A stretch of DNA of 64,000 bases from assembly GCA_963751355.1 (NCBI GenBank), contig CAVVVS010000062.1, forward strand, positions 48,889-112,888. The letters run 5' to 3'. Below, one piece after another: positions 1 through 8,730 of the stretch. A model generated the notes under the pieces. It searched no databases. It saw only the letters and a list, made by a program, of their open reading frames with translations, and was not told the DNA's origin. The first letter of the stretch is position 1; every line of letters begins with the position of its first letter. The DNA is from CAVVVS01 sp963751355 (GTDB taxonomy: Bacteria; Bacteroidota; Ignavibacteria; Ignavibacteriales; Ignavibacteriaceae). Both the position numbers and the translations under genes were made by a program.

Positions 1-2
1 AA

Positions 3-479
3 AATGTTATAATGATAATTGCTCCGCACGAACCTACCCTGCTGCATCTTGAAAAGATTGAGAATGAGGTTGCCGGTCATCTGGAATCTATTAGGTTTTC
101 ATTTCTTAATGATTATAAAAATGAACGTGTTATTATTATCGACTCAATAGGGATTTTACTAACACTCTATACTTATGCAGATCTGGCATTTGTAGGCGGT
201 AGCTTTAAGCAGAATATTCATAATGTACTTGAAGCTGCCGTTTACGGTATTCCTGTTCTATTCGGTCCTAAGATAGATAATTCACAGGAATCGCAGGAAT
301 TATTAAGAAGAGGCGGAGGAATTTTAATCAAGGATAAACAGGAAGCTTACCGGCAGTTGAGAACTCTCTTTTCAAATGATGAATTACGAAATTTGAAGGG
401 AAAAATAGCTCATGATTATGTTCATGAAAATTTGGGTGCTACCCAGGAAATAATAAAGGAGATTTATAAGGTTATTTAG
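3..479 (+). CDS. waaA: 3-deoxy-D-manno-octulosonic acid (Kdo) transferase, C-terminal part
   Basis: This is the 3' end of a gene that begins before the window; the reading frame is open from base 3 and continues upstream of the first ATG at 12. The protein would transfer Kdo from CMP-Kdo to lipid A precursor at the inner face of the inner membrane. The visible segment shows the donor-binding half of a GT-B glycosyltransferase (GT30): IIAPHEP near its start, then ADLAFVGGSF, HNVLEAAVYGIPVLFGP and an ES-QEL helix, the arrangement seen in WaaA/KdtA. It is one of only two plus-strand genes here. The stop is TAG at 477-479. Confidence in family is high; the N-terminal acceptor domain cannot be seen. 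Confidence 0.88.
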   Translation, partial: NVIMIIAPHEPTLLHLEKIENEVAGHLESIRFSFLNDYKNERVIIIDSIGILLTLYTYADLAFVGGSFKQNIHNVLEAAVYGIPVLFGPKIDNSQESQELLRRGGGILIKDKQEAYRQLRTLFSNDELRNLKGKIAHDYVHENLGATQEIIKEIYKVI

Positions 480-792
480 TTTAAATTACTCGAGTTGAAC
501 GATTATAAATTTTAAACGCAAGGAAACTGCGAATTTTACGAATATTCATTAATTTGATTTTAGCATAATCAAAATAATTCGTGTTAACTATTAATCAAGC
601 TGTCAACTTACGTTAATTAAATATTTTTGCTGCGGGACAAACTGCACTTGAAATCCATGGTATCATGGCACAGTATTTATTTTTATTCAAGATAGATAGT
701 GAAAAATCAAACCTCCAAATGTTGATCTTAGTTTGTGCAATCATGCCTTTATTTTGTTTCGCATCTCAACTACCTCAGTCTACCCCCGAAAG
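480..792. other. Gene-free stretch between waaA and a convergent DinB gene
   Basis: About 310 bases separate two convergent genes. I see no tRNA, no strong GC-rich terminator stem and no convincing gene. A short imperfect palindrome (CCATG-gtat-CATGG, about 655-668) is present. A 43-codon plus-strand frame from 665 to 796 reads like a signal peptide at its end but has no visible ribosome binding site and runs into the DinB stop, so I do not call it. Confidence 0.5.
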
Positions 793-1305
793 TTAACCCA
801 TATACTTTTCCTTCAAAATTCTTATGTGATGATTTGCATGTCCCGTAATTATAAAGGCGAAGGCAAGTACGGTTACCTCATTTTCATTGGCAACTCCGCG
901 TCGATTCAACATCTCTTTTTCAAAACTTTTAAATAACAAGATTGTTGATCTTCTGGTCTGTAAAAGTTCTTCCATTAATTCTTTCATTTCCCTCCGGTTA
1001 AAATTCCCTTCTTTCACATAATCGTCCTGCTCAAATCCGGGAAGTGATTGTTTCTCACCCCGGGCTATACAAAGTGCCCGGTAAGCCATAATTTTTTCTG
1101 TATCTATTAAGTGACCAATCATTTCCTTGATTGTCCATTTACCTTCGGCATAAGAAAATTCTCCTTTTTCCTCACTTACCGTTGATAGTGTAACTTGCAG
1201 CCTGGTTATTTGTTCTTCCAAAATTTTTACCGGGTCATCTCCTTCTGTTTCTTCTACATACCCTGCATAAAAGGAAGGATAATCATTTGGTTTTGGTCTT
1301 GGCAT
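793..1305 (-). CDS. DinB family protein (DinB_2-like, putative metal-dependent hydrolase/transferase)
   Basis: The 170-residue protein has the DinB/YfiT four-helix-bundle pattern. Visible metal-ligand candidates are His65 in GHLIDTE and the pair His156 and His159 or His160 in GHANHHI near the C-terminus, the three-histidine arrangement of the family. The WTIKEMIGHLIDTE block and the ending HHIRILKEKY are typical of DinB_2 proteins of this length, which are usually complete at 150-175 residues. Members include thiol-dependent transferases (bacillithiol or mycothiol) but the substrate cannot be inferred here. It lies 24 bases downstream of the isoaspartyl peptidase gene and may be cotranscribed with it. 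Confidence 0.82.
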   Translation of the reverse strand: MPRPKPNDYPSFYAGYVEETEGDDPVKILEEQITRLQVTLSTVSEEKGEFSYAEGKWTIKEMIGHLIDTEKIMAYRALCIARGEKQSLPGFEQDDYVKEGNFNRREMKELMEELLQTRRSTILLFKSFEKEMLNRRGVANENEVTVLAFAFIITGHANHHIRILKEKYMG

Positions 1306-1329
1306 ATATTCTCCGGTTTTATTAAATAA

Positions 1330-2316
1330 TTACTTCCAGATCTTCACTTCATACTTTCCGGACGAGGTTGCTACACCCCTGAACATTCCGGTGGTATTAA
1401 ACTCCATTGCGTAGTTACCGTTTTTATCTACAGCTATTATTCCACCGTCGTTAGGTTGCAATATTTTGTGAATCATTATATCCGCGGCTTTTTTTAATGA
1501 GTATCCTTTGTACTTCATTAAAGCCGTCATTTGAAAAGCAACATCATGTTTAATATACTTTTCACCCCAACCGGTTCCTGAAACAGCACACCCGTCATTA
1601 TCCGCATAAGTTCCAGCACCAATTATAGGAGAATCCCCGATTCTTCCGGGCATTTTATTGGTCATGCCGCCCGTTGAAGTGCCCGCAGCAAGATTCCCGT
1701 ACTTATCCAGTACAACACATCCTACGGTACCGTGCTTTCCTTCCTCCAATCTCCTTTTGTATTCCTGCCATTGTTCGTACCGGTGTTTGGTATCAAAATA
1801 TGAATTGGGCACAAGTTTTATTCCCATTTTTTTAGCAAACTCCTCTGCTCCTTCATAAGCCAAAAGTACATGCGGAGTTTTTTCCATTACCAACCTGGCG
1901 AGTGAAATTGGATGTTTAATATGTTCTACTCCTGCAACAGCACCGCATGACAGATCCTCACCATTCATTATTGAAGCATCCATTTCATGTGTACCTTTGG
2001 AAGTATAAACGGCACCGATCCCGGCGTTGAATTTTGGATTCGATTCAAAGTATCTTAGTACTTTTTCCACTGCATCCATGCCTCTGCCGCCTTTAGCTAA
2101 GATCTCTTTACCTATATTCAAGGCCGCTTTCAGATCATGCATATATGCTTCCTTCACAGAATCCGGTAATGACTTGCTGATTGTACCCGCGCCCCCGTGA
2201 ATTACGATCACATATTTCTTTGTTCCTGTTGAATCCCTTTTACTTTGTGGTAAGTCTATAACCTGGGTGAGAACAATTATTAAGACAGTACCGAGGATTA
2301 GTAAAACACTTTTCAT
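1330..2316 (-). CDS. Isoaspartyl peptidase / plant-type L-asparaginase (Ntn hydrolase), exported
   Basis: The 328-residue protein is a plant-type asparaginase precursor that self-cleaves into alpha and beta subunits. The nucleophile is Thr197 in the motif HGTVGCVVLD; the N-terminal HGGAGTI (about 40-46) and the GTSTGG block after the cleavage site are also present. It would hydrolyse beta-aspartyl dipeptides or asparagine. Residues 1-20 form a hydrophobic signal or anchor segment, so the enzyme probably acts outside the cytoplasm. The start is an ATG followed by a clear membrane segment. The DinB gene follows closely. Isoaspartyl specificity versus asparaginase cannot be told from sequence. 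Confidence 0.9.
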   Translation of the reverse strand: MKSVLLILGTVLIIVLTQVIDLPQSKRDSTGTKKYVIVIHGGAGTISKSLPDSVKEAYMHDLKAALNIGKEILAKGGRGMDAVEKVLRYFESNPKFNAGIGAVYTSKGTHEMDASIMNGEDLSCGAVAGVEHIKHPISLARLVMEKTPHVLLAYEGAEEFAKKMGIKLVPNSYFDTKHRYEQWQEYKRRLEEGKHGTVGCVVLDKYGNLAAGTSTGGMTNKMPGRIGDSPIIGAGTYADNDGCAVSGTGWGEKYIKHDVAFQMTALMKYKGYSLKKAADIMIHKILQPNDGGIIAVDKNGNYAMEFNTTGMFRGVATSSGKYEVKIWK

Positions 2317-2466
2317 TTTAATTCTCCGGATTTATGGTTTTTATCAGCATTAAAAACAGTTTTAAAATACTAAATTGAATAATAAAAATCTGATCTCTTT
2401 ATGATTCCATTCACCGATATGAATAATTTCAATACAGGTTAATTTTAATTTGGTATAAACACAGGT

Positions 2467-2937
2467 TCATTTTCCTTCCAGTATTTCTTCCAATCGAAAT
2501 ATAAATTCTGCTTGAGCCGTATTAATTTTTTTTAATGCTCCTTCCCTGTCAAAAAACTCACCTTTATCTATTTCAGGGAAAGATTGAATTTTACCGGATT
2601 TCGGAGGCCACTCCATGTTAAAGGTATTACTTTTGATTTCTTTAACTTCGTTAAGTTCTGTTTGAAATGCCCAGGCATGAACAATTTTTCCACTTTTTTG
2701 TTTTACACTATCCAATAAAATAAACTCGCCTTCCGGTTTTATGCCTGTTTCTTCTTTGAATTCTCTTTTTGCAGTATCAAAAAAGTCCTCTCTTTCATTG
2801 GGCAATCCTTTGGGGATGCTCCAATAACCATCATCTTTTTTTGTAAAAAAAGGGCCACCGGGATGAACAAGAAAAAATTTCAATTCATCATTTTCCTTTG
2901 AAAACATCAACAGACCGGCACTCACCAGATTATCCAT
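2467..2937 (-). CDS. Nudix hydrolase
   Basis: The 156-residue protein carries a complete Nudix box at residues 44-66 (G-x5-E-x7-REFKEETGI), with the Mg2+-binding Glu residues present. It starts directly with the beta-grasp strand of the fold (SAGLLMFS) and has a YWSIPKG block before the box, as in the bis(5'-nucleosyl)-tetraphosphatase-like and general NTP-hydrolysing Nudix proteins. The conserved WPPKSGK and FPEID-GEFFD segments match a small, widely distributed Nudix subgroup of about this length. The substrate is not predictable. It is a separate transcription unit, 150 bases downstream of the isoaspartyl peptidase start and divergent from the decayed gene at 3007. Confidence 0.88.
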   Translation of the reverse strand: MDNLVSAGLLMFSKENDELKFFLVHPGGPFFTKKDDGYWSIPKGLPNEREDFFDTAKREFKEETGIKPEGEFILLDSVKQKSGKIVHAWAFQTELNEVKEIKSNTFNMEWPPKSGKIQSFPEIDKGEFFDREGALKKINTAQAEFIFRLEEILEGK

Positions 2938-3006
2938 AATTTACTCCTTTCTGTAATTGCTATCAATAAAAATTACTCTATTATTCCTTAAAAATAAAAA
3001 ATTTTA

Positions 3007-3631
3007 ATGACGATCATATTCATAATATTATTCCTCAATACTTCACCGGGACTCAAAATTAAATATCCACCCATAATAAATGATAATGCAAATCACACTA
3101 TATATCTTGTGCGTCAAAGATGCCATACATGAATTTGCTTTTATTCAAAAAAAAGAGATGGCAATCTGGAAGAAATTCACGAAATTCGTTCATTCTTATT
3201 TTATTGATGTTGAATGGGGCGATGCTGTATTTTATCAACATCCTGATTTTGATCCAGTCATGGCTTTTAAAGCTCTTTTCTACAAAACACTGAGTACTTT
3301 AAGGGTAGACGCATTTAGCACGCCGTTAAAAAATTATATTGAGGTTCCGGAAACTCTTGTTAAAATAAACATCAATGATTTAACTTTGAAAAAGTTAGTT
3401 AAATATATTCACAATGCTTATTACTGCGACAAAAATAACCGGTTGAATATATTGAGTATGCACAATAACGGAAATATAATTTTTTATAAAGCCAAAGGTG
3501 AATAATATATTTTCAATGCATGCAATACATGGATAATAAGAAGACTTGATCAAGCAGGTATTACTAAATTTTCTAACGATATTATATTAGCAAAACAATT
3601 ATTTAAGGATACTGAATCGCCGGGCAGATGA
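3007..3631 (+). pseudogene. Decayed DUF2459 (TIGR02117-like) protein gene
   Basis: Three pieces of one protein can be read on the plus strand. Frame 1 from ATG 3007 gives a hydrophobic N-terminus and then IYLVRQRCHT before a TGA at 3130-3132. One base further, frame 2 continues with EFAFIQKKEMAIWKK, VEWGDAVFYQ and a long body to a TAA at 3503-3505. The same frame after that stop continues YIFNACNTWIIRRLDQAG to a TGA at 3629-3631. Those blocks match the DUF2459 order (YLV...HT, ...WGD..FY..., ...NTCNTW.ARAL...G). Repaired, the gene would code for about 208 residues, the family's usual size. Two separate lesions argue for decay. Function of the family is unknown; it was named from urease gene neighbourhoods, and no urease gene is seen here. 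Confidence 0.75.
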
Positions 3632-3652
3632 TAAAAGCTGAGTAACAACTTT

Positions 3653-3973
3653 TCATTTACCGGAAAAAACTCTCAATCCAACTATCCCGATAATTATTAA
3701 AAATATAAAACCAATTCTCACCAAATCTTTTGATTCATCGAAAAGAATAATTCCCAATATTGCAGTTCCAACCGCACCGATTCCGGTCCAAACAGCATAT
3801 GCAGTACCGACAGGTAACGTTTTTAATGAAATCGATAACAAATAAACACTCGTTGCCATAGTAACAATAGTAAATATGCTTGGGTAAAGTTTAGTAAATC
3901 CGTCGGAATATTTCATCCCTATTGCCCATGCAGTTTCGAATAGTCCCGCGATAAACAAAATGATCCAATTCAT
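3653..3973 (-). CDS. gdx: SugE/Gdx-type small multidrug resistance exporter (guanidinium exporter)
   Basis: The 106-residue protein has four predicted membrane helices and the SMR signature, with the essential Glu13 in LFETAWAIGMKYS. The blocks GFTKLYPS, LPVGTAYAVWTGIGAVG and LGIILFDES follow the SugE/Gdx subfamily rather than EmrE. Known Gdx proteins export guanidinium in exchange for protons as antiparallel dimers; some relatives export quaternary ammonium compounds. Genes of this type often follow a guanidine riboswitch, but I found no convincing conserved riboswitch elements in the 300 bases upstream. It is monocistronic as far as can be seen. Confidence 0.9.
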   Translation of the reverse strand: MNWIILFIAGLFETAWAIGMKYSDGFTKLYPSIFTIVTMATSVYLLSISLKTLPVGTAYAVWTGIGAVGTAILGIILFDESKDLVRIGFIFLIIIGIVGLRVFSGK

Positions 3974-4284
3974 AATTCAGATATTAAAGTAAATAAATTA
4001 AAAATTATAACATATAATCTAAGGAAATTATATACAATTTGACTTTTCAAAATATCAAACAGGGCATTTTGCCCAAAATAAGGTTACTTATTATTATGAG
4101 TATGTTTAGAAAATAAGGTTTTGTCATGCCGAACTAAATTCGGCATCTCCGGATAGAAAATACAATCCATTTTGTAGATTCCGAACCAAGTCCGGAATAG
4201 AATTTTCTGACCAGTATTGAAACATGGGAAGTATCAATTTAAATAGACAATTATTATATCCTTAAAAATCACTGTAATCCGTCA
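3974..4284. other. Gene-free stretch upstream of gdx, with palindromes
   Basis: This 310-base gap holds the presumed promoter of the gdx gene and two kinds of palindrome. A small hairpin GGGCA-ttt-TGCCC lies at 4062-4074. A repeat-like block with two further inverted repeats lies at 4121-4200 and is listed separately. No coding frame with protein-like character was found on either strand. Confidence 0.5.
4121..4200. repeat. Intergenic palindromic repeat-like element
   Basis: Two inverted repeats sit side by side. The first is TGCCGAA-ctaaa-TTCGGCA at 4127-4145, perfect over 7 bases. The second is ATTCCGAAC-caa-GTCCGGAAT at 4178-4198, with one mismatch. The layout (GTCATGCCGAA...TTCGGCATCTCC followed by GATTCCGAAC...) resembles the dispersed 'TCATNCCGAACTTG-TTTCGGNATC' type of intergenic repeats known from several bacterial genomes. 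A weakly similar piece (ATTCCGGACTTCACCGGGAA) occurs near 19926. Whether it is really repeated in this genome cannot be tested from one window. Confidence 0.45.
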
Positions 4285-5913
4285 CTATTTTTTACTGAAA
4301 TCGGACTTCATTAAAATCCAAAGATTAGGATCAAGCGATACCGAATCAGGATGTTCATCTAATCGAAAGCTAAAATTATTTTCGCGTTTATCTATTTTTA
4401 GTCTCTTCATTTCGGGTATTTTACTATTGCCATGATATATAGCTAAATCAATAGGCGACTTGAAAATATTATCTTCTTTTTGAACCTGCTTTAAATCCAC
4501 CAAAAGTGTTTTCGAATTTTTGTTGAAGTGCCACAAACCTTCGAATTCGGGCTGTCCGGGTTTATAAATCCATTCATTAAAAAACCAGCTTAAATTTTTA
4601 CCGGAAGCTTTTTCCATCACTGCTTCAAAATCCTTAGTGAGTACATTTTTATTTCTGTACACTTTATAATATTCTTGTATCCCTTTCCAGAAATTATCTT
4701 CTCCGAGTACATACCGCAGCATTCTAAGTACATACGCACCTTTCTGATAGGAGTTAATATTTAACAATGCCATAAGGTTTGTAATTGTTGTATCCACCAC
4801 CGGTGAGCCGGGGTTTCGCCTGTAGAATGCTAAAATTCTCTTTCTGTCCTGCCTTAATACATTCATCAGACTATCTTCTCCGAACTTAGAATTAACAAAA
4901 ACATGCTGGAAGAATGTTGCAAAACCTTCGCTGAGCCAAATATGATTCCAATCTTCTTCTGTAACTGCATCACCGAACCATTGATGTGCGATTTCGTGCG
5001 CCATAGTTACTTCGTTTCTTCTTTTACCCGTCACCCCTTTCTCGGCATAGAATATATTGCTTGCATTTTCCATTCCACCGTAACGGGTTGTGGATTCCAC
5101 ATTAGCGAGCTTTGAATATGGAAACGGACCAATCAATTTTTCATACAATTTAATTATCTCCGGTGCGGGTGCAAAATCGTAAAATCCTTTTTCCCTGTCT
5201 TTTGGGTAGACCCATGTTTCAACAGGAACGCAGCCTATTTTATCCACATGCTGAACTGCAAATCGCGTAACTCCGATGACCATGAGTTCGGTGGAAATAG
5301 GAATCTTTTGCTGCCAGTGAGTTAATCTTAGTCCGTTGTCTAAATCTGTTTCTTCGATCAAAGAACCGTTGGCAATTACCTGATACTTCGCAGGAGCTGT
5401 AATTATAAAATCACATGAAGCCTTATCGTAAGGATGATCTAAAGTCGGAAGCCAGTTTCTTGCACGGTCGGGCCAATTGTCACCGAAAAAAGTTCGGTCA
5501 CCGAATTTATTTTTAGAAATTATTAAACCGTCAGCCGGTACGCCGGAATATGAAATGACATATATTCTTGTTTCTCCAGCTGCGACAGCTTCACCCGTAT
5601 TTATATATAAACGATTTTTCTTGTGTTCAAATTTTAACGGGGAATTTTTAACTAAAACCGATTCTACTTCCATACCCGTTTCGCTGTCTTCATCTTTTTT
5701 ACCTATTAAATCCAGGTAAAAGCCTGTTACATCATCTTTCAAGAATTTAACCGTGACCGAGGCTGTTCCCTTTATAATATTTGTTGAATCGCTGAGCGTT
5801 AATTGAAAAGTGTAATGAATAATATCTATGTTGGGATTTCGTGGATAGTGATCCCCATAGGAATTGCCAAAACCAGCAAAAATCAGAATGACTAAAATAA
5901 TTGTTTTTTTCAT
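4285..5913 (-). CDS. M1 family zinc aminopeptidase, secreted
   Basis: The 542-residue protein has a signal peptide (residues 1 to about 20), an N-terminal beta-sandwich domain and a thermolysin-like catalytic domain. The exopeptidase motif GGMEN is at 279-283, the zinc motif HEIAH at 306-310 and the third ligand Glu329 in LSEGFATFF, giving the exact HExxH-x18-E spacing. The expected Tyr of the transition state lies in the NINSYQKGAYVLRMLR block. The protein ends shortly after the catalytic domain, so it lacks the long C-terminal helical domain of E. coli PepN, as is common in secreted Bacteroidota-type M1 enzymes. It probably trims N-terminal residues from peptides in the periplasm. The M16 peptidase gene lies upstream, separated by a terminator. 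Confidence 0.93.
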   Translation of the reverse strand: MKKTIILVILIFAGFGNSYGDHYPRNPNIDIIHYTFQLTLSDSTNIIKGTASVTVKFLKDDVTGFYLDLIGKKDEDSETGMEVESVLVKNSPLKFEHKKNRLYINTGEAVAAGETRIYVISYSGVPADGLIISKNKFGDRTFFGDNWPDRARNWLPTLDHPYDKASCDFIITAPAKYQVIANGSLIEETDLDNGLRLTHWQQKIPISTELMVIGVTRFAVQHVDKIGCVPVETWVYPKDREKGFYDFAPAPEIIKLYEKLIGPFPYSKLANVESTTRYGGMENASNIFYAEKGVTGKRRNEVTMAHEIAHQWFGDAVTEEDWNHIWLSEGFATFFQHVFVNSKFGEDSLMNVLRQDRKRILAFYRRNPGSPVVDTTITNLMALLNINSYQKGAYVLRMLRYVLGEDNFWKGIQEYYKVYRNKNVLTKDFEAVMEKASGKNLSWFFNEWIYKPGQPEFEGLWHFNKNSKTLLVDLKQVQKEDNIFKSPIDLAIYHGNSKIPEMKRLKIDKRENNFSFRLDEHPDSVSLDPNLWILMKSDFSKK

Positions 5914-5947
5914 TTTTTATTTATTCTGAATATTTGAATAAAAGACA

Positions 5948-5978
5948 AAAACCCGGTCTTGTTAAAAAACCGGGTTTT
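5948..5978 (-). terminator. Rho-independent terminator after the M16 peptidase gene
   Basis: A perfect inverted repeat AAAACCCGG (5948-5956) / CCGGGTTTT (5970-5978) with a 13-base loop begins 15 bases past the stop of the M16 reading frame. Read on the minus strand, the stem ends in a T-run (TTTT then TG). The A and T tracts flank both arms, so it might act in both directions. Confidence 0.7.
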
Positions 5979-5992
5979 AATTTCAAGTAATT

Positions 5993-7372
5993 TTATTTTG
6001 GATTAGGACCTTCCGTTACCTGAACAAAATTACCCGGCTTAAGCCATTTTGTATAGGCGGCTTTTACCTGTTGGGCATCTAGTTTTATATAATGTGCTGC
6101 AGCCAAAGTCGGTTCGTTAAGAGGAAGGTCATGAACGGCACGTGAAAGAAGACCGCCTGCAATACTGCCCGTACTTGACTCGGATAATTGAATATCACGC
6201 AGTATCATGGCTTTTGCCTGCTTTAGCTCTTTATTGGTCACATGTTCTTTTTGCATTTGTTTAAGATCTCTAACTACAATCGCCCGGGCTTTTGAAACAT
6301 TAGGCGGATCGCAAGCATAACGTACTTCATAAGTAGAACGATTTTTACCTATATTAAATGATGAAGATACATAATAGACTAACCCGCTGTTCTCACGAAG
6401 ATCTTTATACAAGCGGGTGGCATAGAATGCACCGCCCAAAACATGATTACCTAACTGCAGCGCATAATAGTCAGGATTGGATCTTGTTATTTTAAGATTT
6501 TCCGCAAGAGTAACTTTATCCTGTACCCTGCTCTGATCCGGCACGGCGGTGGTTGATGGTTTATTTAAGGGAATTGGTGAAAGCTCGGTTACAGGTTTTG
6601 ATCCCTTAGCCGTCCAATCGCCGAAGTATTTTTCTATTTCTGTTTTTGCATCTTCGGGCTTAATATTTCCAATCACCACAATCGTAGTTAAATCTGGTCT
6701 GAATACATCAGTATAATAATCTTTGATGTCCTTCAATGAGAGTGCACCAACGGTTTTAGGTGTTGCATGGCGAAGTGTAGGATCATTCTTGGGAACTAAT
6801 GCTTTTGATAAAGCTTGACCTGTTAAAAAATCAGGGCTTTGTAATTCACCGGCAACCGTTCGTGCAGTCTGCATCCTAACAATCTTGAAAGCATTGTCCG
6901 GAAGCCCCGGATGAAGCAAATTATCGGAAAGAAGTTGTACACCTTTGTCAAAATCTTTTTTTAACACTTCAACTGAAAAGCTTGTTCCGGCATTTTCGTT
7001 TGCACCTATATCATCCAGTGCTTTTTGAAAAGCAATCCTGTTTAAAGATGTAGTGCCGTAAGAGAAAAGCTGATCTAAAACGCTGGAAGTTCCTTCTTTC
7101 CCTTTTGGAGTTTGAAGATCGGAATTATGTTTAATATTACCGTAAACGCTGACCGTATTACTTATCGATTCGGGTTGAACAATTAATTTAATACCGTTCT
7201 TCAAATTATAAACAGTTGGATTGACTATCGATTCAGGCACTTTTAATCTTCCCATAGCTTTATTTGCCCAGGATGGGAGTTCGACTGCTCTCGGATTTTT
7301 GGGAGCGAAAGACTCTTTACCACCGAATGATTTTTGGGAAATAGGCTTGCCAGATTTTTGGGGAGTTAGCAC
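5993..7372 (-). CDS. M16 peptidase, C-terminal half (continuation of the gene upstream after a frame change)
   Basis: The 459-residue frame holds a second M16 module pair: an inactive M16A-like domain without the HxxEH zinc motif (about residues 45-215), followed by an M16_C domain (LTTIVVIGNIKPEDAKTEIEKYFGDW). It lacks a signal peptide, a credible ribosome site and a proper N-terminal start. Extending the frame upstream gives FNFNHAIYAVLTPQKSGKP, which fits directly after the end of the preceding gene (NRVAKKY). The two frames therefore look like one protein of about 912 residues, the usual size for secreted four-domain M16 peptidases. The frame change lies at or near a run of seven A (minus strand) at 7402-7408. 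See the finding on slippage. Confidence 0.8.
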   Translation of the reverse strand: MLTPQKSGKPISQKSFGGKESFAPKNPRAVELPSWANKAMGRLKVPESIVNPTVYNLKNGIKLIVQPESISNTVSVYGNIKHNSDLQTPKGKEGTSSVLDQLFSYGTTSLNRIAFQKALDDIGANENAGTSFSVEVLKKDFDKGVQLLSDNLLHPGLPDNAFKIVRMQTARTVAGELQSPDFLTGQALSKALVPKNDPTLRHATPKTVGALSLKDIKDYYTDVFRPDLTTIVVIGNIKPEDAKTEIEKYFGDWTAKGSKPVTELSPIPLNKPSTTAVPDQSRVQDKVTLAENLKITRSNPDYYALQLGNHVLGGAFYATRLYKDLRENSGLVYYVSSSFNIGKNRSTYEVRYACDPPNVSKARAIVVRDLKQMQKEHVTNKELKQAKAMILRDIQLSESSTGSIAGGLLSRAVHDLPLNEPTLAAAHYIKLDAQQVKAAYTKWLKPGNFVQVTEGPNPK

Positions 7373-8730
7373 TGCATAAATAGCATGGTTAAAATTAAAT
7401 ATTTTTTTGCAACCCGGTTAACGTCCTTAAGCGTTACCTTTTCTAATTCTTCCAGTTCCGATTTCGGTGAATTTTTACCGTCAACCGCAACTGCTTCCGA
7501 CCAGGCGTTGGCCAAGCCGGAGATTGAATTCTTCTGGAATTCGGCGTCTGCTATCTCGTGTCTTTTTGCTGCTTCGACTAAATCTGCAGGCAAACCGTTT
7601 TCCAAGTATTTTGACAAAACGTCTTGTACCTCACTTGTTAGTTTTTTGGAATCCGCACCTTTAGGAAATACACCTAATGCAAATCCCAAGCCCGTTTCAG
7701 GTAATCCGCTCAACTGAAATCCTGCGTACAACGCTTTTCCCTGCGGTACTAAGCCGTAAAGATCTCCTCTTTGACTGCTTAAAACATCGGAAAGGATTTG
7801 TGCAGCCGGATAATCGGGGCTGTCGGTACCGGGCATACGAAATGATATAATCGAAAAACCGTAAGGTAAATCCGTCGGTAAATTAAGTGTATCGGGCTTT
7901 ACCGGCTGCAAGTTAATTTCAGGTTTCGCCGGTAATTTCTTAGCGGATATGTCACCGAATAATTGTTCTACTTTTTTCAGCGCTTCTTGCGGATTGACCT
8001 TTCCCACAACAACAAGTATTGCATTATTGGGAGAGTACCAGGTATCATGAAAATTTTTGAGCATTGCACCGCTGGTTTTGTTAAATGAAGGTCGTGTTCC
8101 AAGTGCATCATGCCCGTAAGGAGTGCCTTTGAACATTGCTTTTAAAAGCTTTGTGTAAAAAACATACTGAGGATTGGAAAGGTCCTGTGCAACCTCCTGC
8201 TCAATAGCGCCGCGTTCATTACTCCAAAGTGAATCGGTACTAAGCAGACTTTTCATTCTTAGAGATTCTATATGCAACGCTACATCCAGATCTTCTGAAG
8301 GAACCGTGAAAAAATATTGTGTAATAGTTTGACGGGTATCCGCATTAAAATCTCCTCCCATTGCGGCAGTTATATCTGCAAGCTGATCGGCATTCAATCC
8401 TTTGCTTCCTCTAAACATCATGTGTTCAAGTGCGTGTGCAGTTCCTGGAAATCCTGTCGGCGCTTCATTCGAACCCACCAGATAATTAATCTCGGTTGTA
8501 ACTACCGGAGCCAGATCATTCCTCACAATAATAACCCTAAGACCGTTTTTAAGTGTAGAACGCAGTACATTATTATCCTCATTATTATTCTTTACCGCAC
8601 TCAAACTAAAAGGCATATAAATAAAAATTGCAATCAAAGCATATAATACTGTTACATATAATTTTGTTTGACTTAAATACTTTTTCTTATGTACCAATTC
8701 GGGTGAAACATCATATAGTATATTATACAT
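7366..8730 (-). CDS. M16 zinc peptidase, N-terminal catalytic half
   Basis: The 454-residue frame begins with a long N-terminal segment and a hydrophobic signal-anchor (about 23-45), so the peptidase acts outside the cytoplasm. The inverted zinc motif HALEH is at 99-103, and the downstream Glu in NERGAIEQEVAQD is a fitting third ligand. An M16_C domain follows (NNAILVVVGKVNPQEALKKVEQLFGD). The frame ends with KYLILTMLFMQC just after the conserved KDVNRVAKKY block, where homologous proteins run on into a second module; that module is in the -1 frame immediately downstream (5993-7372). The gene is thus frame-broken, or read through by slippage, or carries a sequencing error. Confidence 0.85.
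   Translation of the reverse strand: MYNILYDVSPELVHKKKYLSQTKLYVTVLYALIAIFIYMPFSLSAVKNNNEDNNVLRSTLKNGLRVIIVRNDLAPVVTTEINYLVGSNEAPTGFPGTAHALEHMMFRGSKGLNADQLADITAAMGGDFNADTRQTITQYFFTVPSEDLDVALHIESLRMKSLLSTDSLWSNERGAIEQEVAQDLSNPQYVFYTKLLKAMFKGTPYGHDALGTRPSFNKTSGAMLKNFHDTWYSPNNAILVVVGKVNPQEALKKVEQLFGDISAKKLPAKPEINLQPVKPDTLNLPTDLPYGFSIISFRMPGTDSPDYPAAQILSDVLSSQRGDLYGLVPQGKALYAGFQLSGLPETGLGFALGVFPKGADSKKLTSEVQDVLSKYLENGLPADLVEAAKRHEIADAEFQKNSISGLANAWSEAVAVDGKNSPKSELEELEKVTLKDVNRVAKKYLILTMLFMQC

Noticed and set aside
665..796. A 43-codon plus-strand frame with a signal-peptide-like end
   Set aside because: It has no ribosome site, overlaps the DinB stop and resembles no known family; the length is within chance.
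3974..4284. A guanidine riboswitch before the gdx gene
   Set aside because: I looked for the ACGR-loop hairpins and the ykkC core in the upstream minus-strand sequence and did not find them convincingly; only a GGGCA/TGCCC stem is there.
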